Part shown: positions 14,209 through 18,410 of the stretch, piece by piece
How positions within the stretch are numbered: position 1 is the first letter of the stretch
Layout of the letters: each line of letters starts with the position of its first letter
Origin: Lachnospiraceae bacterium
GTDB lineage: Bacteria > Bacillota > Clostridia > Lachnospirales > Lachnospiraceae
DNA: 18,410 bases
Assembly (NCBI GenBank): GCA_014804225.1
Contig: JAAVAF010000069.1
Coordinates: 1-18,410 of the forward strand
Reading direction: 5' to 3'
Position numbers and translations under genes: made by a program
Notes under the pieces: model-generated
What the model was told of the DNA's origin: nothing
The model's database searches: none
What the model saw: the letters and a program-made list of their open reading frames with translations, nothing else

Positions 14209-15393
14209 ATGAACAAGGAATTAATGGAGGCACTAAACATTCTCGAAAAGGAGAAGGAAATCAGCAAGGAAACGCTTTTTGAAGCGATTGAGAATTCGCT
14301 TCTTACGGCATGCAAAAACCATTTTGGTAAGGCTGACAATATCAGCGTGCAGATTGACAGGGAAACTTGTGATTTTCTTGTATATGCCACAAAGGATATC
14401 GTGGCAACTCCCGAAGAGGTGGAAGATGACGTTACACAGATTTGCATTGACGATGCGGTTAAGATTTCTAAGAATGCGATAATCGGGGAAACCATTAATG
14501 TGGAGATTAAATCGAAAGAATTTGGGCGTATCGCGACACAGAATGCAAAGAACGTTATTCTCCAGAAAATCCGTGAGGAGGAAAGAAGCGTCGTTTACAA
14601 TCAGTTCTTTGAGAAAGAAAAAGACGTAGTGACAGGTATCGTACAGCGCTACACAGGCAGAAATATCAGCATCAATCTGGGAAAGGCAGATGCGATTTTA
14701 AATGAAGCTGAGCAGGTAAAGGGCGAGGAATTTAAGCCGACGGAGCGTATCAAAGTGTATATCCTTGAAGTAAAAAATACTCCGAAAGGGCCAAGAATTA
14801 TGGTAAGCCGTACACACCCTGAGCTTGTAAAGCGGCTTTTTGAGGCAGAGGTTACAGAGATTAAGGATGGCACGGTTGAGATTATGAGTATTGCGCGTGA
14901 GGCAGGCAGCCGTACCAAACTTGCAGTGAGAACCAATAATCCAAATGTTGATGCAGTTGGAGCATGTGTCGGTATGAACGGTGCAAGAGTCAATGCAATC
15001 GTTGACGAGCTGCGCGGTGAGAAGATTGATATTGTAAACTGGGACGAAAACCCTGGAAACTTTATTCAAAATGCGCTCTCTCCGGCAAAGATTGTTGCAG
15101 TATTTGCGGATCCGGATGAAAAGACGGCAAAGGTTGTCGTTCCCGATTATCAGCTTTCGCTTGCGATTGGTAAGGAAGGACAGAATGCAAGACTTGCAGC
15201 AAGACTGACCGGTTATAAGATTGATATCAAGTCGGAGACACAGGCAAAAGATGCAGAAGGTTTCCGTTATGAGGACTATATGTACGATGAGGACGGCGAT
15301 GTCTACTATGAAGAGGACTACGAGGAAGAAGAGTACGAGGGTGAATATGAGACAGAGGACGTAGAAATCGAAGCAGAGGAGACCGCAGAATAG
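14209..15393 (+). CDS. nusA: transcription termination/antitermination factor NusA
   Basis: A 394-residue NusA. The N-terminal RNA polymerase-binding domain covers about 1-125; the S1 domain follows (VTGIVQRYTGRNISINLGKADAIL, about 140-200). Two KH domains carry GMNGARVNAIVDELRGEKID and GKEGQNARLAARLTGYKIDI. A short, very acidic tail of about 35 residues (EEDYEEEEYEGEYETED) replaces the C-terminal repeat domains of E. coli NusA, as is usual in Firmicutes. It modulates pausing, intrinsic termination and rRNA antitermination. AGGAG (14191-14195) is 13 bases from ATG 14209, a loose spacing. The stop TAG is immediately followed by the ylxR ATG. Confidence 0.95.
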   Translation: MNKELMEALNILEKEKEISKETLFEAIENSLLTACKNHFGKADNISVQIDRETCDFLVYATKDIVATPEEVEDDVTQICIDDAVKISKNAIIGETINVEIKSKEFGRIATQNAKNVILQKIREEERSVVYNQFFEKEKDVVTGIVQRYTGRNISINLGKADAILNEAEQVKGEEFKPTERIKVYILEVKNTPKGPRIMVSRTHPELVKRLFEAEVTEIKDGTVEIMSIAREAGSRTKLAVRTNNPNVDAVGACVGMNGARVNAIVDELRGEKIDIVNWDENPGNFIQNALSPAKIVAVFADPDEKTAKVVVPDYQLSLAIGKEGQNARLAARLTGYKIDIKSETQAKDAEGFRYEDYMYDEDGDVYYEEDYEEEEYEGEYETEDVEIEAEETAE

Positions 15394-15699
15394 ATGGCAA
15401 AAAAAATTCCGATGAGACAGTGTATCGGCTGTAGTGAGATGAAGAGCAAAAAGGAGCTGCTGCGCATTCTGCGCACCGAGAGTGAGGGAATTATTCTTGA
15501 TGCGACAGGGCGAAAAAACGGCAGAGGCGCTTACATATGTCCGAATGCAGAATGCCTGAAAAAGGCAAAAAAGTCAAGAGGACTTGAGCGATCGTTTAAA
15601 ATCCAGGTATCTGATGAAATCTACGACAGTCTGACAAAGGAGATAGAACGAATTGAAAAAAGTGTACGCAATGCTAGGAATGGCGATGAAAGCGGGTAA
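15394..15699 (+). CDS. ylxR: YlxR family RNA-binding protein (RnpM)
   Basis: A 101-residue YlxR/DUF448 protein. It shows MRQCIGCSEMKSKKELLRI at the N-terminus and GRKNGRGAYICPNAECLKKA, the two conserved stretches that build its RNA-binding face; basic residues are abundant. In B. subtilis the family member RnpM modulates RNase P activity. It begins directly after the nusA stop (TAGATG, no gap), with a ribosome binding site-like GAGGAG inside the nusA end, so it is translationally coupled. Its last 47 bases overlap ylxQ. Confidence 0.93.
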   Translation: MAKKIPMRQCIGCSEMKSKKELLRILRTESEGIILDATGRKNGRGAYICPNAECLKKAKKSRGLERSFKIQVSDEIYDSLTKEIERIEKSVRNARNGDESG

Positions 15700-15970
15700 A
15701 GTAGCAAGCGGAGAATTTTCTACGGAAAAGAGTGTAAAGAGCGGTCATGCGTATTTGGTCATCGTGTCGGAGGACGCGTCGAATAATACAAAGAAGATGT
15801 TTTCCAATATGTGTAAGTTTTATGAGGTGCCAAGATACTTTTTCGGAACGAAGGAAGAACTTGGCAGCGCGATTGGAAAGGGGATGCGCTCTTCCCTTGC
15901 AATTACGGATGAAAATTTTGCGAAATCAATTAAAAATGGACTGGAACAGTTTGGCAGTCGTGCAGAATAG
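15653..15970 (+). CDS. ylxQ: YlxQ, L7Ae-family RNA-binding protein
   Basis: A 105-residue L7Ae/L30e-type protein. The opening KKVYAMLGMAMKAGKVASGE and YLVIVSEDASNNTKKMFSN are the YlxQ hallmarks; the fold binds kink-turn RNA. The exact cellular role is unsettled. The start is a TTG at 15653, preceded by AAAGGAG (15636-15642) at 10 bases; no better ATG exists before the conserved opening. The gene begins inside ylxR (47-base overlap in another frame), which implies coupled translation. Confidence 0.9.
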   Translation: MKKVYAMLGMAMKAGKVASGEFSTEKSVKSGHAYLVIVSEDASNNTKKMFSNMCKFYEVPRYFFGTKEELGSAIGKGMRSSLAITDENFAKSIKNGLEQFGSRAE

Positions 15971-16014
15971 TGGTATTGCGATTCAATTCGCATTTGGAAA
16001 GGGTATGATAAAAT

Positions 16015-18410
16015 ATGGCGAAAATGAAAGTGTATGAGCTTGCGAAGGAAATCGGTGTGGAGAACGCTGAAATCCTAGCAGTATTGGAAAGTAAAGGTAT
16101 CGAAGGGAAAAAGCACATGAGTGCGTTGGAGGACGAACAGGTCGAGGAAGTCAGAAAAGCACTCAAGGGGGGAGCTGCAAAGTCCGATAAGGCACCGAAG
16201 GAGGAAAAACCAAAAGCGGCAGAGAAGCCTAAGGCAGCGGAAGTGTTGAAGGCGGCAGAGGCGCCGAAAGCGGCAGAGCCCCCGAAAGCAGCGCCAAAGC
16301 CTGCACCCGTGAAAAAGAAGAAAAGTATTATCTTTGTCAGCAATCCTGACAATTCAAGAATGAGAGGGGCACAGGTGCCGCATTCTTCAGAAAAGAAAAC
16401 AGCGCCCGCAAATGCGGTCAAACCGGCACCGGCAGCAGAGACACCTAAGGCAGTACCGGAGGTAAAAGATCAGGCAAAGCCGGCAGCAGAACCGGTAAGC
16501 GCAGCCAAACCGGCACCGGCAGCAGAGGCACCTAAGGCAGCACCGGAGGCAAAGGAGCAGCCAAAGACTGAAAAAACTGTTATGCAAAGAAGCGAAAACA
16601 GGGCAGAAGGCAACGGGGCGAGATATGACGGACAACGCCGCGATGGTCAGCGTCGTGACGGACAGAGAGATAATAACAGGGATAATAACAGCGGACGCCG
16701 TGACGGACAACGCCGCGATGGACAGAGAGATAATAACAGGGATAACAATAACGGGCGCCGTGACGGTCAGCGTCGTGACGGACAAAACTTCAGCAGCGGA
16801 CGCCGTGACGGACAGAGCTTTGGTGGCGGTCGTGACAACAATCGTGGCGGATTTGGGGCAAAAGGAGCCGGAAAAAACAGCAGCTTTATGCCGGATACGC
16901 CTATGAAGGAGCCGGAAAAGCATAGAGATGAGGAAAAGCGCCGTATCAGTCAGGAGAAGGATAAGAGAAGCCGCAAGGACTTCATGTATGAGGATGACGG
17001 TGACAACATCAAGAATGTTAAGGGCAAAAATAAGGCAGGCAAGTTTATCAAACCGGAGAAAAAGCCGGTTGAAGTTGTTGAGGAGAAGATTAAGGTTATT
17101 ACGCTTCCGGAAACAATTACAATCAAAGAGCTTGCGGAGAAAATGAAAATACAGCCGTCTGCGATTGTGAAAAAACTGTTTTTACAGGGGCAGATTGTAA
17201 CGGTCAATCAGGAGGTTACCTACGAAACGGCAGAGAATATTGCGATTGAGTATGATATTATCTGCGAACAGGAGGTAAAGGTTGACGTTATCGAGGAGCT
17301 TTTAAAGGAGAGCGAGGAGGATCCGAACGCGATGGTGGCAAGACCGCCTGTTATCTGCGTTATGGGTCATGTCGACCATGGTAAGACATCGCTTCTTGAT
17401 GCCATTAGAAAGACAAATGTCATTGATAAGGAAGCCGGCGGCATCACACAGCATATCGGTGCTTATACAGTCAATATCAATGATCAGAAAATTACGTTTT
17501 TAGATACACCGGGACACGAGGCGTTTACGGCGATGCGTATGCGTGGTGCGAACTCTACCGATATCGCAATCCTTGTGGTAGCGGCGGATGACGGTGTAAT
17601 GCCTCAGACGGTTGAGGCGATTAACCATGCAAAGGCAGCAGGCATTGAAATTATTGTTGCGGTCAACAAGATTGATAAGCCAGGCGCTAATATTGAGCGT
17701 GTAAAGCAGGAACTTACGGAATATGAATTGATTGCCGAGGATTGGGGCGGAAGTACGATCTTTGTGCCTGTTTCGGCAAAGAGCGGGGAAGGTATTGAGC
17801 AGCTTCTTGAGATGATTCTTTTGACTGCGGAGGTACTGGAACTCAAAGCAAATCCGAACAGACGTGCGAGAGGACTTGTCATCGAGGCAGAACTTGACAA
17901 AGGACGCGGACCGGTTGCAACAATCCTTGTACAAAAAGGTACGTTAAAGGTTGGCGATTTCGTATCGGCAGGTGCGGCAAGCGGTAAAGTACGTGCGATG
18001 GTTGACGATAAGGGCAGACGTGTCAAAGAGGCAGGTCCGTCTACACCTGTGGAAATTTTAGGACTTGGCGATGTGCCAAATGCCGGCGAAATCTTTATTG
18101 CGCATGAAAACGACAAAGAGGCAAAATATTATGCGGAAACTTTTGTCGCACAGAATAAAGAAAAACTTCTGGAAGATACTAAGGCTAAGATGTCGCTTGA
18201 TGATTTGTTCTCGCAGATACAGGCGGGCAATTTAAAAGAGCTTAATTTGATTATCAAGGCTGATGTACAGGGTAGTGTGGAAGCCGTGAAGCAGAGTCTT
18301 GTGAAGCTTTCCAACGAGGAGGTTGTTGTCAAATGCATTCATGGTGGTGTCGGCGCGATTAATGAGTCAGATGTCATTCTGGCATCGGCATCCAATGCGA
18401 TTATCATTGG
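16015..18410 (+). CDS. infB: translation initiation factor IF-2, 3' end outside window
   Basis: 798 codons are visible and the gene runs off the right edge. Residues 3-50 are an IF2_N domain (KVYELAKEIGVENAEILAVL). Residues 55-200 are Ala/Pro/Lys-rich. Residues 203-279 are Arg-Asp-Gly-Gln repeats. A second IF2_N domain follows (ITLPETITIKELAEKMKIQP). The GTPase starts near 443: G1 GHVDHGKT (451-458), G2 GGITQHIG, G3 DTPGHE (497-502), G4 NKID (551-554), G5 SAKSGEG (587 on). Domain II follows (RGLVIEAELDKGRGPVA), and the visible end is in the domain III region (IIKADVQGSVEAV). IF-2 places fMet-tRNA on the 30S subunit and promotes subunit joining. AAAGGG lies 11 bases before ATG 16015; the gap to ylxQ is 44 bases. 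Confidence 0.97.
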   Translation, partial: MAKMKVYELAKEIGVENAEILAVLESKGIEGKKHMSALEDEQVEEVRKALKGGAAKSDKAPKEEKPKAAEKPKAAEVLKAAEAPKAAEPPKAAPKPAPVKKKKSIIFVSNPDNSRMRGAQVPHSSEKKTAPANAVKPAPAAETPKAVPEVKDQAKPAAEPVSAAKPAPAAEAPKAAPEAKEQPKTEKTVMQRSENRAEGNGARYDGQRRDGQRRDGQRDNNRDNNSGRRDGQRRDGQRDNNRDNNNGRRDGQRRDGQNFSSGRRDGQSFGGGRDNNRGGFGAKGAGKNSSFMPDTPMKEPEKHRDEEKRRISQEKDKRSRKDFMYEDDGDNIKNVKGKNKAGKFIKPEKKPVEVVEEKIKVITLPETITIKELAEKMKIQPSAIVKKLFLQGQIVTVNQEVTYETAENIAIEYDIICEQEVKVDVIEELLKESEEDPNAMVARPPVICVMGHVDHGKTSLLDAIRKTNVIDKEAGGITQHIGAYTVNINDQKITFLDTPGHEAFTAMRMRGANSTDIAILVVAADDGVMPQTVEAINHAKAAGIEIIVAVNKIDKPGANIERVKQELTEYELIAEDWGGSTIFVPVSAKSGEGIEQLLEMILLTAEVLELKANPNRRARGLVIEAELDKGRGPVATILVQKGTLKVGDFVSAGAASGKVRAMVDDKGRRVKEAGPSTPVEILGLGDVPNAGEIFIAHENDKEAKYYAETFVAQNKEKLLEDTKAKMSLDDLFSQIQAGNLKELNLIIKADVQGSVEAVKQSLVKLSNEEVVVKCIHGGVGAINESDVILASASNAIII
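16621..16851 (+). repeat. in-frame RDGQ repeat tract in infB
   Basis: The segment encodes tandem RRDGQ and DNNRDNN units (residues 203-279), low complexity and probably disordered. At DNA level two 60-bp units are adjacent (16661-16720 and 16721-16780); their first 25 bases are identical, and they then differ mainly at synonymous positions. Since 60 is a multiple of three, gain or loss of a unit keeps frame. Confidence 0.85.

Noticed and set aside
14166..14495. 109-codon minus-strand frame over the nusA start
   Set aside because: Antisense to conserved nusA codons, with no ribosome binding site or family resemblance.
16621..16851. Regularly spaced repeats as a possible CRISPR array
   Set aside because: The repeats are in frame, contiguous, protein-coding and without unique spacers.
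16387..16923. 178-codon minus-strand frame with a Val/Ser/Thr repeat protein
   Set aside because: It is the antisense shadow of the infB RDGQ repeat tract; infB motifs and codon phase are unambiguous on the plus strand.

Overview
The window looks like a chromosomal core region of an anaerobic Firmicute, most likely a Lachnospiraceae-type Clostridium. This is inferred from strong AGGAGG ribosome binding sites, sigma-A type promoters, the Gram-positive order rimP-nusA-ylxR-ylxQ-infB, and families such as YitT/DUF2179 and a DUF2156-GNAT fusion. No phage, insertion sequence, plasmid gene or CRISPR array is visible.

Layout, left half. (1) The 3' part of a DUF2156-GNAT fusion converges on a DHH-family phosphoesterase across a shared terminator. 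(2) A divergent promoter pair at about 2500-2585 drives the phosphoesterase leftwards and, rightwards, an apparent operon of a hypoxanthine/uracil-DNA glycosylase, a Nudix hydrolase and a YitT membrane protein. This operon ends in a double-hairpin terminator shared with a leftward PlsC-like acyltransferase. (3) An exported SH3-cysteine peptidase-like protein follows. (4) A 126-bp multi-hairpin intergenic element separates it from clpS-clpA-aat. These three genes are overlapping or nearly so and together give a complete leucine/phenylalanine N-degron pathway: Aat adds the destabilising residue, ClpS recognises it, and ClpA (with ClpP encoded elsewhere) unfolds and degrades the substrate.

Layout, right half. 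(5) A separately promoted gene fuses a cysteine-rich C_GCAxxG_C_C domain to a degenerate GGDEF and an apparently intact EAL domain; it is the most unusual protein here. (6) Two identical tRNA-Glu(CTC) genes lie in tandem behind a promoter. (7) Citrate synthase has its own promoter and a structured leader. (8) The rimP-nusA-ylxR-ylxQ-infB operon starts behind a promoter and a leader hairpin that looks like an intrinsic attenuator. infB runs off the right edge and carries a repeat-rich, disordered N-terminal region.

Most genes belong to well-known families. The main points of interest are the cysteine-domain/EAL fusion, the N-degron operon in a Firmicute, the structured element before clpS, the nusA-operon leader terminator, and a glycosylase gene whose ribosome binding site points at an ATA codon. 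No wholly new system could be demonstrated from sequence alone.
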